The position numbers and the translations under genes are program-made. The notes beneath the pieces are model-generated. The model saw only the letters and a program-made list of their open reading frames with translations, did no database searches and had not been told where the DNA came from. Shown piece by piece: positions 1 through 6,933 of a stretch of 58,798 nt of DNA (the stretch's first letter is position 1; every line of letters begins with the position of its first letter). The stretch spans positions 1-58,798 of IMG/VR virus record IMGVR_UViG_3300006854_000006, one strand, 5' to 3'. This stretch comes from a virus.

Positions 1-50
1 AATCGACGGCTTCGTATTTCATGTCTTCGACGGGGGAAGTGCCGAGGATT
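1..50. repeat. Terminal direct repeat (circular assembly overlap)
   Basis: The first 50 bases are identical to the last 50 bases of the window (58749-58798), and the match ends exactly at both edges. A short exact end overlap of this kind is what k-mer assemblers leave on circular or circularly permuted molecules. It lies inside a coding region that reads through the join without interruption, which supports circularity rather than a biological terminal repeat. Confidence 0.95.
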
Positions 51-58
51 CTTTTTGA
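1..58 (+). CDS. C-terminal end of the small phage protein that crosses the circular junction
   Basis: The reading frame starting at base 2 continues the gene that begins at 58531 and ends at the TGA at 56-58, adding the final residues SF after the repeated segment. Joined across the circle the protein is 91 residues. See the entry at 58531 for the family. Only this fragment would be seen in a linear annotation of the left end. Confidence 0.9.
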   Translation, partial: IDGFVFHVFDGGSAEDSF

Positions 59-59
59 C

Positions 60-134
60 CTTCCAGCGCGAGCGAGCTGAAGACGGACCCCTTGAGCGGG
101 CGTTCATCGAACTGCGATGACCTCGCGCTGGAAG
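60..134. other. Structured intergenic element: 13-bp perfect inverted repeat enclosing smaller hairpins
   Basis: CTTCCAGCGCGAG at 60-72 is the exact reverse complement of 122-134. Between the arms lies a second perfect 6-bp hairpin (TCATCG 104-109 with CGATGA 115-120) and a C-rich/G-rich pair around 88-100. The element fills the 99-bp gap between the junction gene and the next gene, one of the few real gaps in the early run. There is no U tract, so a plain intrinsic terminator is unlikely. A processing site, a structured leader RNA or a protein-binding palindrome is possible; the function is unknown. Confidence 0.6.
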
Positions 135-157
135 ATTTCTAAACGGAGGCAGTAGCG

Positions 158-376
158 ATGCCAAAAAAACTGGCGACCGACACCATCTGCGCGACGTGCG
201 GCAGCGAGAAGCTCGAGCGTGAATGCTACAACTGCGACGAAGACGGCATGGTCGATCACGATTGCGGCGAGGATGTCTGTTGCTGTCTCGATCCGTATCC
301 GAACGTGCGCTGCGATATCTGCAACGGCAGGGGCGGATGGCTGCAGTGCCCGTCCTGCGCGCCTTGGGGCGATTGA
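158..376 (+). CDS. Small Cys-rich zinc-ribbon-like protein (72 aa)
   Basis: A 72-residue protein starting at an ATG preceded by GGAGG. It contains repeated CxxC pairs (CATC near residue 11, CYNC, CDIC, CPSC) and a CxICNGRGG stretch like the DnaJ-type zinc-binding CxxCxGxG repeat. It probably binds one or two zinc ions. The role is unknown; DnaJ-like zinc repeats in small phage proteins may contact host chaperones or nucleic acid. It opens the left-arm gene run after the structured element. Confidence 0.7.
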   Translation: MPKKLATDTICATCGSEKLERECYNCDEDGMVDHDCGEDVCCCLDPYPNVRCDICNGRGGWLQCPSCAPWGD

Positions 377-377
377 A

Positions 378-560
378 ATGAACCGTTCTATCTATAGCGC
401 CGAGTGTATTGGCCCGACGAAGTTCTGCTCTCGATGCACCTATGAAGATTGCGCGTGTCGATGTCATCTGATCGCGATGCTCGAGGTCGATGAGTCACGG
501 CCCTGGGAGTGTGGATGCGGGTCGGGTCGACTGATGGAGCGTTGTTGTGGTTACGACTAA
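378..560 (+). CDS. Small Cys-rich protein (60 aa)
   Basis: Starts at the ATG one base after the previous stop and encodes about 60 residues. Cys/His clusters (CSRC, CACRCH, CGCG, RCCG) suggest zinc binding. The CGCGSGR motif recalls the SEC-C-like CxCxSG zinc motif, although the usual CHG tail is reduced. A longer upstream in-frame start would overlap the previous gene and is less likely. The function is unknown. Confidence 0.6.
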   Translation: MNRSIYSAECIGPTKFCSRCTYEDCACRCHLIAMLEVDESRPWECGCGSGRLMERCCGYD

Positions 561-577
561 CAGGAGAACTGAAGACG

Positions 578-949
578 ATGAAAATTACCGAAGTGAACGT
601 TTCCGCTGGCCGCGTCATCCCGCATCCAACCGAATCCTATTCGAATCTCCGCGCCGGCGTGGTCGTCAAAGCCACGATTGAGGACGGCGAAGATATGGAA
701 GCCGTGGTCAAGGCGCTGCAGGCGAAAGCGGAAAAGCTGATCGAGGACCACAAGAATCATCTGCTCGAGAGCATCCGGAATCTCGAACGCCTCTCGCAAG
801 AAGAAGCGGAGTTGTCGACTCTGGAGCAACGGATCAAGAGCGCTCAGGAGCGGATCGCCGACATTCGGGCCCACCGGCCGGCAGAGCTTTCCACGAGCGC
901 CAGTGAAGAGAATCCGTATCCCTATGACGAACAGGAGCCCGGTTCATGA
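578..949 (+). CDS. Conserved phage coiled-coil protein (123 aa), function unknown
   Basis: Begins at ATG 578 after an AGGAG site, with no overlap. The N-terminal half (MKITEVNV, HPTESYSNLR, KATIEDGED) resembles a protein common in early regions of phages, where a beta-rich N terminus is followed by a coiled coil. Residues about 45-105 here are strongly heptad-like and charged. It is probably cytoplasmic and oligomeric. It couples to the next gene by an ATGA overlap. Confidence 0.75.
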   Translation: MKITEVNVSAGRVIPHPTESYSNLRAGVVVKATIEDGEDMEAVVKALQAKAEKLIEDHKNHLLESIRNLERLSQEEAELSTLEQRIKSAQERIADIRAHRPAELSTSASEENPYPYDEQEPGS

Positions 950-1098
950 GCCCGACCCACAACGGCGCTATCGAGAACGATCTCGGCAGTAACGACTACA
1001 TCGCCACCTGTGACTGCGGCTGGGAGGGCCCGGCGTGCGACTCGTGGAAAGCCGCGGAGGCGCTTCTGGTCAAACACTACGACGAGGTGAGCTTGTGA
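946..1098 (+). CDS. Small protein with CDCGW motif (50 aa)
   Basis: A 50-residue protein missed by long-ORF filters. It starts at ATG 946, overlapping the upstream stop by 4 nt, and its own TGA overlaps the GTG of the next gene. It contains TCDCGWEGPACDSW followed by an acidic helix, a pattern seen in tiny phage proteins that may bind a metal. The tight coupling on both sides is the main support for it being real. Confidence 0.65.
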   Translation: MSPTHNGAIENDLGSNDYIATCDCGWEGPACDSWKAAEALLVKHYDEVSL

Positions 1099-1463
1099 GC
1101 GCAAAACTAGAATTCGATGATGCGATGGCAAAGGATGTTCTGGCAACTACGCTATTGACACTGCTCACACCTGAGCGCAAAGAAACGCTACTCCGGGAAG
1201 CCATCATTACTGTCCTCGTCGAAAAAGATAAGTCCTCCTACGGAAGCGGGGCCGAAACGCGGCTGCAGCACATCTTCAAACAAGTCGTCTACGATCACGC
1301 CAAGGCGGAGATTGAACGCTTACTTGCCGACGACCCGGATCTGAAACAACAGCTCGACGTCATTACCAAAGAAACGGTCCTGGCCGCTTTCGCCACTGTC
1401 CGCGATCACATGAAGGAGACCGTTACCCGCATTTTGGAACAAGCCATGAAGCGAGGATATTGA
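1095..1463 (+). CDS. Hypothetical helical protein (122 aa)
   Basis: GTG start at 1095 in a GTGA overlap with the preceding stop. Helical prediction by eye throughout, with alternating charged and hydrophobic residues and no Cys. No catalytic motif is recognised. The segment LLADDPDLKQQL and the C-terminal amphipathic helix suggest an oligomeric or scaffold-like protein. The function is unknown. Confidence 0.7.
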   Translation: MSAKLEFDDAMAKDVLATTLLTLLTPERKETLLREAIITVLVEKDKSSYGSGAETRLQHIFKQVVYDHAKAEIERLLADDPDLKQQLDVITKETVLAAFATVRDHMKETVTRILEQAMKRGY

Positions 1464-1467
1464 ACCG

Positions 1468-1689
1468 ATGAGCACGACGGAAAACAACACCAAAGTGCGC
1501 TACGAAACTGTACTGAATGGTATCCGCCGCGAAGCGACAAAGATCCGGGAAGCGAACGATCGGCTGCGCGAATATCAGGAGCAACTGCAGGCCTCGGGAC
1601 ATCCCGCGCCGGCATCCGTGCTGACGGAAACCACAACCACGATCGACGTCGCCCTCGCCCATGTGCGCGGCGTGTTCACTGGATTTTGA
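1468..1689 (+). CDS. Small coiled-coil protein (73 aa)
   Basis: ATG 1468, four bases after the previous stop. Residues about 12-45 form a charged helix (RREATKIREANDRLREYQEQL). The C terminus is short and hydrophobic (VRGVFTGF). It is transcribed with its neighbours. The function is unknown. Confidence 0.65.
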   Translation: MSTTENNTKVRYETVLNGIRREATKIREANDRLREYQEQLQASGHPAPASVLTETTTTIDVALAHVRGVFTGF

Positions 1690-1691
1690 CG

Positions 1692-1958
1692 ATGCCTTGC
1701 GACGTCCTTCACGACGAGAACGGCAAAGCGACAAGGATCGTCTGCACGCGGAACCAGCGCCAGCGCTGTAAATGGTGCAGTCGTCCATCGTCGAAGCTCT
1801 GTGACTTCCCTGTGCGGCGGACCGGCGCTCAATACGAAACGCATCCCTCGCACACCTGCGACGCGCCGATGTGTGTGACCCATGCGAAAGCGGTCGGACC
1901 GAATCGGGACTATTGTCCGCCGCATTTTCGGCTGGCGATGCGCGAGACCGAGGGCTGA
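1692..1958 (+). CDS. Cys/His-rich zinc-binding protein (88 aa)
   Basis: Starts at ATG 1692, directly after the previous stop. It has CKWC, a KLCD Cys and THTCDAPMCVTH-like Cys/His pairs followed by YCPPHF, a pattern similar to small phage zinc fingers of the RING/treble-clef type. About eight Cys/His residues could hold two zinc ions. The function is unknown. Confidence 0.7.
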   Translation: MPCDVLHDENGKATRIVCTRNQRQRCKWCSRPSSKLCDFPVRRTGAQYETHPSHTCDAPMCVTHAKAVGPNRDYCPPHFRLAMRETEG

Positions 1959-1960
1959 CC

Positions 1961-2398
1961 ATGGACGAACAGAAACTCCGAGAGCAATTCATCCAATCCG
2001 AACTCGATGACTGCCGCCACTTCAACGGCATTCAACACAAAATCTGCAAGGCGGGCGTGAGTTATCCGGCGGGAAGTCCCGGTACGGCAATGCCGTGCAT
2101 TCCCAGGCTGGCGAATGGCCGCCCGGTGTGGGCTTGCGAGAAATTCGAAATCATGAGTCGCGACGAGGCGGAGAAGGAAGCCGACGAACGGATTGCCGCG
2201 ATGCGGCGGACCATGAACGCGCGACTCGCGGCCAAAGACGACGCGAAGGCGAAAGGTTTCGGCCGTGGTCATGGCGGCGTTAGTTCGATTCCGTGTCCGG
2301 TTTGTGATGGCGGGATTCTGCATTATTCGGTGGCGTATGTGAACGGTCACATGCACGCAGCTTGTTCGACTCAGGGCTGTGTGTCCTGGATGGAATGA
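1961..2398 (+). CDS. Zinc-ribbon protein (145 aa), function unknown
   Basis: ATG 1961, two bases after the previous stop. The N-terminal half has scattered Cys (DDCRHFNG, KICKAG) and a helix rich in Arg and Ala. The C-terminal 40 residues carry a clear zinc ribbon (CPVCDGG ... CSTQGC). This layout, a helix plus a C-terminal ribbon, is frequent in phage proteins of unknown role that may bind DNA or RNA. It overlaps the next start by ATGA. Confidence 0.7.
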   Translation: MDEQKLREQFIQSELDDCRHFNGIQHKICKAGVSYPAGSPGTAMPCIPRLANGRPVWACEKFEIMSRDEAEKEADERIAAMRRTMNARLAAKDDAKAKGFGRGHGGVSSIPCPVCDGGILHYSVAYVNGHMHAACSTQGCVSWME

Positions 2399-2663
2399 AC
2401 ATCATGAGCTCCGGATTCGAAGCCGCCTTCCGCCGGATCGTCAAGGGACGCGAGAAACCCAAGGCGTCGAAGGTGGAGCGTCGTAAGCGAGCAGCTTCTC
2501 CACGGAAGCACGCTGCGCAACAGAAACGAACTAGGGGGGGCAGGATCTTGAAACGCTACAGGGCGTGGCCGGCCTGCTCCGTTCTCCGGATAGTCAGTTC
2601 ACTCGCGGAAAACACGTCGGGCGTGATGCGAAATCGAGTGCGGCGATGAGAAGAGTCCGGTGA
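2395..2663 (+). CDS. Small basic protein with an apparent frameshift at a G7 tract
   Basis: Begins at ATG 2395 in an ATGA overlap. The original frame is very basic (KASKVERRKRAASPRK) and runs to a stop at 2647-2649. After the G7 tract at 2534-2540 the -1 frame looks more protein-like (QDLETLQGVAGLL) and ends at TGA 2661-2663, which forms the GTGA overlap with the next gene that is typical here. This suggests that one G is missing (or two are extra) in this sequence, or that the tract is variable. The function is unknown. Confidence 0.5.
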
Positions 2664-2890
2664 TCTGCAAATACAACGGCACCTGTTCGATTTGCGGCAA
2701 ACCCACCAAGGCCGGCAAAGATATTTATGATCTCGAGACTAAAGAGTCGTACCACGAAGACTGCCGATCCAGACGTGACCTCTTCAGCGCCTCCGAAGCC
2801 GAGGAGCTCGCCGACCAGTTGGGTTTTATCCGACGCGATGAGCCAATACGAACGGACTGGTTTCTGTGGAAAGTGCCTCATGCCGATTGA
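2660..2890 (+). CDS. Small zinc-finger protein (76 aa)
   Basis: GTG start at 2660. The N terminus holds CKYNGTCSICGK followed by ESYHEDC, a CxxC...HxxC zinc site typical of small phage treble-clef fingers in which the metal site binds free or nicked nucleic acid or a protein partner. The acidic helix SASEAEELADQLGF follows. The C terminus overlaps the next reading frame by about 50 nt. Confidence 0.65.
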   Translation: MICKYNGTCSICGKPTKAGKDIYDLETKESYHEDCRSRRDLFSASEAEELADQLGFIRRDEPIRTDWFLWKVPHAD

Positions 2891-2987
2891 GGCCTTACAG
2901 CCAGGCGGCCGACATCCGCGCCACGTGGACAGCCATATTCCATACGGAGAATGCAGAAATGGGACTCACTGGAACGTCAGGTCTTAA
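2838..2987 (+). CDS. Small Cys/His protein (49 aa), possibly truncated by the adjoining HNH gene
   Basis: ATG 2838 opens a 49-residue frame with CGKC, several His and the ending PYGECRNGTHW, which resembles C termini of other tiny phage zinc proteins. It overlaps the upstream gene by 53 nt and the HNH gene start by 29 nt. Overlaps this long are unusual in this run, where 4 nt is normal. Insertion of the HNH gene may have reshaped this junction. Confidence 0.5.
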   Translation: MSQYERTGFCGKCLMPIEALQPGGRHPRHVDSHIPYGECRNGTHWNVRS

Positions 2988-3606
2988 TATCCGGCCAACG
3001 CCACTCAATACGCCTGAACGTTTCTGGAGTCGCGTCGAGGTTACGGATCATTGCTGGCCTTGGACTCTCGGCAAAGACAAGGATGGCTATGGATTGATCC
3101 GGTACCAGAACCGGAGAATGCGGGCGCATCGACTGGCGTGGGAACTCACCCATGGACCCATACCGAAGGATATGCATGTCCTGCATCATTGCGACAATCC
3201 GCCCTGCTGTAATCCAGAACATCTATTTCTCGGAACGGAACTGGATAATCGGCGGGATTGCATTGCGAAAGGACGCTCGTCTTCGGGCGAGAAGCATCCG
3301 GCGCATCTTCACCCCGAATATTTTCCATATGGTGAGCGGACTTTTGGCGCGAAGTTGACCGACGCGGCTGTGCGGACAATCCTCTCAATCTACGAACCTG
3401 GTCGAACGAGAATATCCGAGATCGCCACAGAGTACGGAGTGACGGTCCCCGCAATCATTCAGATACTGTCCGGCAAGAGCTGGAAGCACATCACCAAAGG
3501 CGTCTCTCGGTACATTCCGCTGATCAGGAATCGCAATTCGGTCGGGCAATTTGTTTCATCGGGGATTAATCCGCGACCTGTAAATAACGAGGAGGTCAAC
3601 AGGTGA
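2959..3606 (+). CDS. HNH homing-type endonuclease with C-terminal HTH (215 aa)
   Basis: The chosen start is ATG 2959 (GGAG upstream); the in-frame extension is low complexity. Residues about 15-45 match the WSRV...CWPWTG entry of HNH_3 proteins. The catalytic region is MHVLHHCDNPPCCNPEHLFLGT, with HH and N/H ligands, followed by DN..D at the next helix. A C-terminal segment (ISEIATEYGVTVPAII) looks like a helix-turn-helix used for site recognition. It probably nicks or cuts DNA at its insertion site. A selfish insertion among unrelated tiny genes is likely. Confidence 0.85.
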   Translation: MGLTGTSGLNIRPTPLNTPERFWSRVEVTDHCWPWTLGKDKDGYGLIRYQNRRMRAHRLAWELTHGPIPKDMHVLHHCDNPPCCNPEHLFLGTELDNRRDCIAKGRSSSGEKHPAHLHPEYFPYGERTFGAKLTDAAVRTILSIYEPGRTRISEIATEYGVTVPAIIQILSGKSWKHITKGVSRYIPLIRNRNSVGQFVSSGINPRPVNNEEVNR

Positions 3607-4016
3607 CGAAGACGGGACTGGCACGACGGCCGGGCGATCCGCCGGCATCCGAGGTCCGACCGACCGGCATCATCCGGACACTGCCCAGCTTGTACGCGAG
3701 CTTTGAAGGTCCAGGCACCGTGCGCTACAAGGCGTCACTCAAAGCCCTGGAACGCGGCCGCCTCGACGCCATCTACATCGCGCTGCAGTGCATTCCCAAA
3801 TTCGACGTCATCCACATGTATCTGATCATTGAAGGCCGGATCGATGTGCGGTTGAACATTGCCGAATACCTTCCCGGCGACGAGCGGGAGTGCTGGGATC
3901 GGACGATCCGCAAGCCGAAGTTCTGGGCGGTTTGCACTGCGCCAGTATCGCGTCCGCCGGAAACCATCTTACGGCGCGGGTTTCAGGGCATCCGCTACAC
4001 GGAGGCGCTGTGGTGA
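3603..4016 (+). CDS. Hypothetical phage protein (137 aa)
   Basis: GTG start at 3603 overlapping the HNH stop by 4 nt. A basic N terminus precedes an alpha/beta region (KALERGRLDAIYIALQCIP, VIHMYLIIEGRIDVRLNIAEY) and a CWDR segment. No family is recognised. It is coupled by GTGA to the next zinc-like gene. Confidence 0.65.
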   Translation: MTKTGLARRPGDPPASEVRPTGIIRTLPSLYASFEGPGTVRYKASLKALERGRLDAIYIALQCIPKFDVIHMYLIIEGRIDVRLNIAEYLPGDERECWDRTIRKPKFWAVCTAPVSRPPETILRRGFQGIRYTEALW

Positions 4017-4222
4017 GCCATACCTGCAAGCGCTTCAAGCAAACGGGCTCGATGAAAGTGTTCGCCGGCAACTACCGGGTTTCGGTTAACGGACTGGTGC
4101 GGGGCGGTTCGATAAAGGTCGATCAACTCGAAGTGCAATGTGTCGACTGCGGCGGCACGCAGATGGTGGATCGGCAGCAGCTCGAGAAGAAAGGCCGCTT
4201 TCTCGTGAGGAAAACACCATGA
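4013..4222 (+). CDS. Small zinc-ribbon-like protein (69 aa)
   Basis: GTG 4013, GTGA-coupled on the left and ATGA-coupled to the methyltransferase on the right. It contains an N-terminal SHTCKRF and later CVDCGGTQ, a single CxxC pair with an SH2-like beta pattern between them. It probably binds metal. The function is unknown; position suggests co-expression with DNA modification. Confidence 0.6.
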   Translation: MSHTCKRFKQTGSMKVFAGNYRVSVNGLVRGGSIKVDQLEVQCVDCGGTQMVDRQQLEKKGRFLVRKTP

Positions 4223-5526
4223 AGCGCGATTCCGTCTGGCTCGATCTTTTTGCCGGAGCTGGTGGTACGAGTACAGGCCTCGCCCTCGCATTCGAGCGAC
4301 TCGGACAGCGAGGACGCGTCCGCTTGACGGCGATTAACCACTGGCCGACGGCGATCGAGACCCACGCCCAGAATCACCCATGGGCGGAACACATTGAAGC
4401 CGAGCTTGAGGAAAACACCAATCCGCGGACCCTGATCCCGAAAGGCTCGATCGATGGGTTGGTGGCCGCGCCGGAGTGTACCGAGCATTCGATAGCGAAG
4501 GGCAATAAAGAAATCAATGATCAACGCCGTGCGTCCGCAATGTCGGTTCTTCGATTCGTCGAATGCCTACGGCCGAAGCTTCTATTGATTGAAAACGTCA
4601 AGCAGTTCCGAGACTGGGGTCCGGTTCATCCCGTCACGAAGCGGAAAATCAAGAGCCGCAGCGGGGAAATCTATCGCAGTTATCTCGGGATGTTGCGCGC
4701 ATTCGGCTACACGATCGAGGAACGCATTCTGAATTGCGCCAATTACGGCGACGCGACGACGCGCAGCAGGCTTTTCATCATGGGCAGACTGGGCAAGCGG
4801 CAGCCCCTCTGGCCGGCGCCGACGCATGACGAGGCCGGCCATTCTCTGTTCGGTGAACGCTTGCCGTGGCGCACCGCCGAAGAAATCGTCACTCTGAGCG
4901 ATATCGGAGAAAGCATTTTCGCGCCGAACCGTGAACTGTGCGCGCGCACGATCGAACGCATCCTGGCTGGCATTGAGAAGTTTTGCACGGCGGAATTCAA
5001 GCCGTTTATCGTCATGCTCCGTAATCACGGCTCCGCGCTCGCCTTGACTTCGCCCATCCCTGCCATAACGGCGGCTGGAATGCATCACATGCTATGCCAG
5101 CCGCTGATCATTCCGCAGCACGCTCCCGGGCGGGTCCGACCGATTCAGGAACCGATGCCCACCATCACCGCGACCAGTCGCGGAATCGGCCTCGCTCAAT
5201 ATGTTTTCAAGTACTACAGCACTGGCGGCGTGCGCTCACTCCAACGACCCGTGGACACCATCACGACGAAAGACCGCTTCGGCTTAGTGACGGCGGGCGG
5301 CATCCAGGGCGAGATCGATATCCGCTATCGGATGTTTCGACCAAGAGAGCTGGCACGCGCCCACTCCTTTCCAGAGGACTACCGATTTTCCGGAACAAAA
5401 ACCGATCAGGTGCGCCAGATCGGTAATTCTGTGCCGGTATCGACGGCCACCGAATTGACCGCAGCCATGCTGGCGGATTGGATGGGATACAGCCAGCCGG
5501 ATATTCGCGAGGCGGTGCTCGGATGA
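4219..5526 (+). CDS. DNA cytosine-C5 methyltransferase (435 aa)
   Basis: Transfers a methyl group from S-adenosylmethionine to C5 of cytosine in DNA. The true start is ATG 4219 (ATGA overlap). Motif I DLFAGAGG is at residues 9-16. The catalytic loop reads AAPECTEHS, with Cys about residue 87 preceded by PE rather than the usual PP. This variant is known in phage enzymes. IENV (motif VI), TRSRLF (motif VIII) and QIGNSVP (motif X) are all present. The target-recognition region at about 270-370 has repeated PIxTIT-like turns. It most likely protects phage DNA from host restriction. No matching endonuclease is adjacent. Confidence 0.95.
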   Translation: MKRDSVWLDLFAGAGGTSTGLALAFERLGQRGRVRLTAINHWPTAIETHAQNHPWAEHIEAELEENTNPRTLIPKGSIDGLVAAPECTEHSIAKGNKEINDQRRASAMSVLRFVECLRPKLLLIENVKQFRDWGPVHPVTKRKIKSRSGEIYRSYLGMLRAFGYTIEERILNCANYGDATTRSRLFIMGRLGKRQPLWPAPTHDEAGHSLFGERLPWRTAEEIVTLSDIGESIFAPNRELCARTIERILAGIEKFCTAEFKPFIVMLRNHGSALALTSPIPAITAAGMHHMLCQPLIIPQHAPGRVRPIQEPMPTITATSRGIGLAQYVFKYYSTGGVRSLQRPVDTITTKDRFGLVTAGGIQGEIDIRYRMFRPRELARAHSFPEDYRFSGTKTDQVRQIGNSVPVSTATELTAAMLADWMGYSQPDIREAVLG

Positions 5527-5966
5527 AAGCCCTCTCGCTCACTCAGCCGTGGGCCACACTGATTATCATCGGCGCCAAATCCGTGGAAACGCGCAGCTGG
5601 ATGACGCAGTACAGCGGACCGATCGCGATTCACGCTTCGAAGAAATTCCCGGACGAAGACAAGGACCTCTGCATGGAGCCGCCGTTCCGACAAGCGTTGC
5701 GTGCCGGCGGGATTCTCGGGCCAGCCGATCTCCCGACCGGCGCCATTCTCGGAACCGCAGTCTTACGCGGCTGCCGCTTTACCGAAGATGTCGCGCACCA
5801 GCTCAGCGCCGAGGAACAGGCTTTCGGCAATTATGAACCCGGTCGGTTTGCCTGGTTCTTGCAAGACGCGCGCCGCATCGCGATTCCGATTCCCTGTCGG
5901 GGGAAGCTTGGACTCTGGACGGTTCCTCCGGAAATTGCGGAGCAGTTGAAGGCGGTGCTGGCATGA
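5523..5966 (+). CDS. ASCH/PUA-like RNA-binding domain protein (147 aa)
   Basis: ATG 5523, ATGA-coupled to the methyltransferase. The N terminus MKALSLTQPWATLII and the following VETRSW match the ASCH domain (a PUA-fold beta barrel), as does the later GRFAWFL segment near residue 115. ASCH proteins bind modified nucleosides or RNA; some hydrolyse N4-acetylcytidine. The catalytic identity of this one cannot be read from sequence alone. Its place between DNA methyltransferase and radical-SAM genes suggests a nucleic-acid modification theme. Confidence 0.85.
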   Translation: MKALSLTQPWATLIIIGAKSVETRSWMTQYSGPIAIHASKKFPDEDKDLCMEPPFRQALRAGGILGPADLPTGAILGTAVLRGCRFTEDVAHQLSAEEQAFGNYEPGRFAWFLQDARRIAIPIPCRGKLGLWTVPPEIAEQLKAVLA

Positions 5967-6793
5967 GACTCATCCGTGTGTTCCCGCGAAAAACCAAAGC
6001 CACGCCGGATGATCATCTCGCCTATGTGGGCCCGCCGGATCTCTTCGCCGAAGCCGATGAAGTCCATATCTCCGTCGCCTTCACTTACGACAAGCCCGAA
6101 GCCGAGCGCCTGGCCGAGCAATGGAAACACGTCGCGCGGGTGAAAGTCGGAGGCGTCGCGTATGGAGATCCCGGCCTTGATTTCGAACCTGGCAAATACA
6201 TCAAACGCGGTTACGTCCTGACCTCGCGCGGCTGTCCGCGGCGCTGCTGGTTTTGCAGCGTGTGGAAACGCGACCCGGTGCCGCGGTTGCTCGACATCCA
6301 CGACGGGTGGAACATTCTCGACGATAACCTGCTGGCGTGTCCCGAGGCGCATGTTCGTGCTGTCTTTCAAATGCTCTCACGGCAGCGGCGGCGCGTGGAA
6401 TTCACTGGCGGCCTCGAGGCGCTCTCGCTTCAGCACTATCACGTCGAGCTGCTCGCGAATTTGAAGCCGCGTCCGAACATGTTCTTCGCCTACGATCCGG
6501 GCGATGCGTTCGAGACGCTGGCGCTCGCCGCGCGGCGACTCCTCGCCGCCGGATTTACGTCCCGGTCGCATCGGCTCCGCTGTTATGTCCTGATCGGCTA
6601 TCCGCATGACACCTTCGATAAGGCCGAGACGCGCCTGCGGGACATCCTAAGAATCGGATTCACGCCGATGGCGATGCTGTGGCAGCCGGAAACGCCGTCG
6701 GCGATGAAGTGGAAACCCGCAGTTGAGTGGAGGGCGTTTCAACGCCGCTGGGTACGCCCGGCCATCATTCACAGCCAGGAGGTTGTCGCGTGA
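5963..6793 (+). CDS. Radical-SAM-like protein (276 aa)
   Basis: ATG 5963. Carries SRGCPRRCWFC (Cys 91, 95, 98), the CX3CX2C signature of a radical-SAM [4Fe-4S] cluster, followed by a TGGLEAL stretch and a TIM-barrel-like alternation. The first 85 residues resemble the cobalamin-binding-like domain of B12 radical-SAM enzymes but lack an obvious DxHxxG cofactor motif. The substrate is unknown. It is coupled by 4-nt overlaps to the ASCH gene and to a 47-residue partner. Related phage proteins often lie near DNA modification genes, so base or tRNA modification is a reasonable guess only. Confidence 0.8.
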   Translation: MRLIRVFPRKTKATPDDHLAYVGPPDLFAEADEVHISVAFTYDKPEAERLAEQWKHVARVKVGGVAYGDPGLDFEPGKYIKRGYVLTSRGCPRRCWFCSVWKRDPVPRLLDIHDGWNILDDNLLACPEAHVRAVFQMLSRQRRRVEFTGGLEALSLQHYHVELLANLKPRPNMFFAYDPGDAFETLALAARRLLAAGFTSRSHRLRCYVLIGYPHDTFDKAETRLRDILRIGFTPMAMLWQPETPSAMKWKPAVEWRAFQRRWVRPAIIHSQEVVA

Positions 6794-6933
6794 AATACGT
6801 TCTGCGCTTGTGGAAAGTCGAGGGCAAGAAGAAAACCCTAGTCCTCGAAACCGACTTCAATTCCGAAGAAGTGCACGAGATTGCCGAACAGGCCGGAAGC
6901 CTGATTGAGGAAGCGGTGGAGGTGAACGGATGA
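6790..6933 (+). CDS. Tiny acidic protein between radical-SAM and ATPase genes (47 aa)
   Basis: GTG 6790 in a GTGA overlap; its stop overlaps the ATPase start (ATGA). A beta strand (MKYVLRLWKVEGKKKTLVLET) is followed by an acidic helix. No family is recognised. Coupling on both sides argues that it is translated. Confidence 0.6.
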   Translation: MKYVLRLWKVEGKKKTLVLETDFNSEEVHEIAEQAGSLIEEAVEVNG

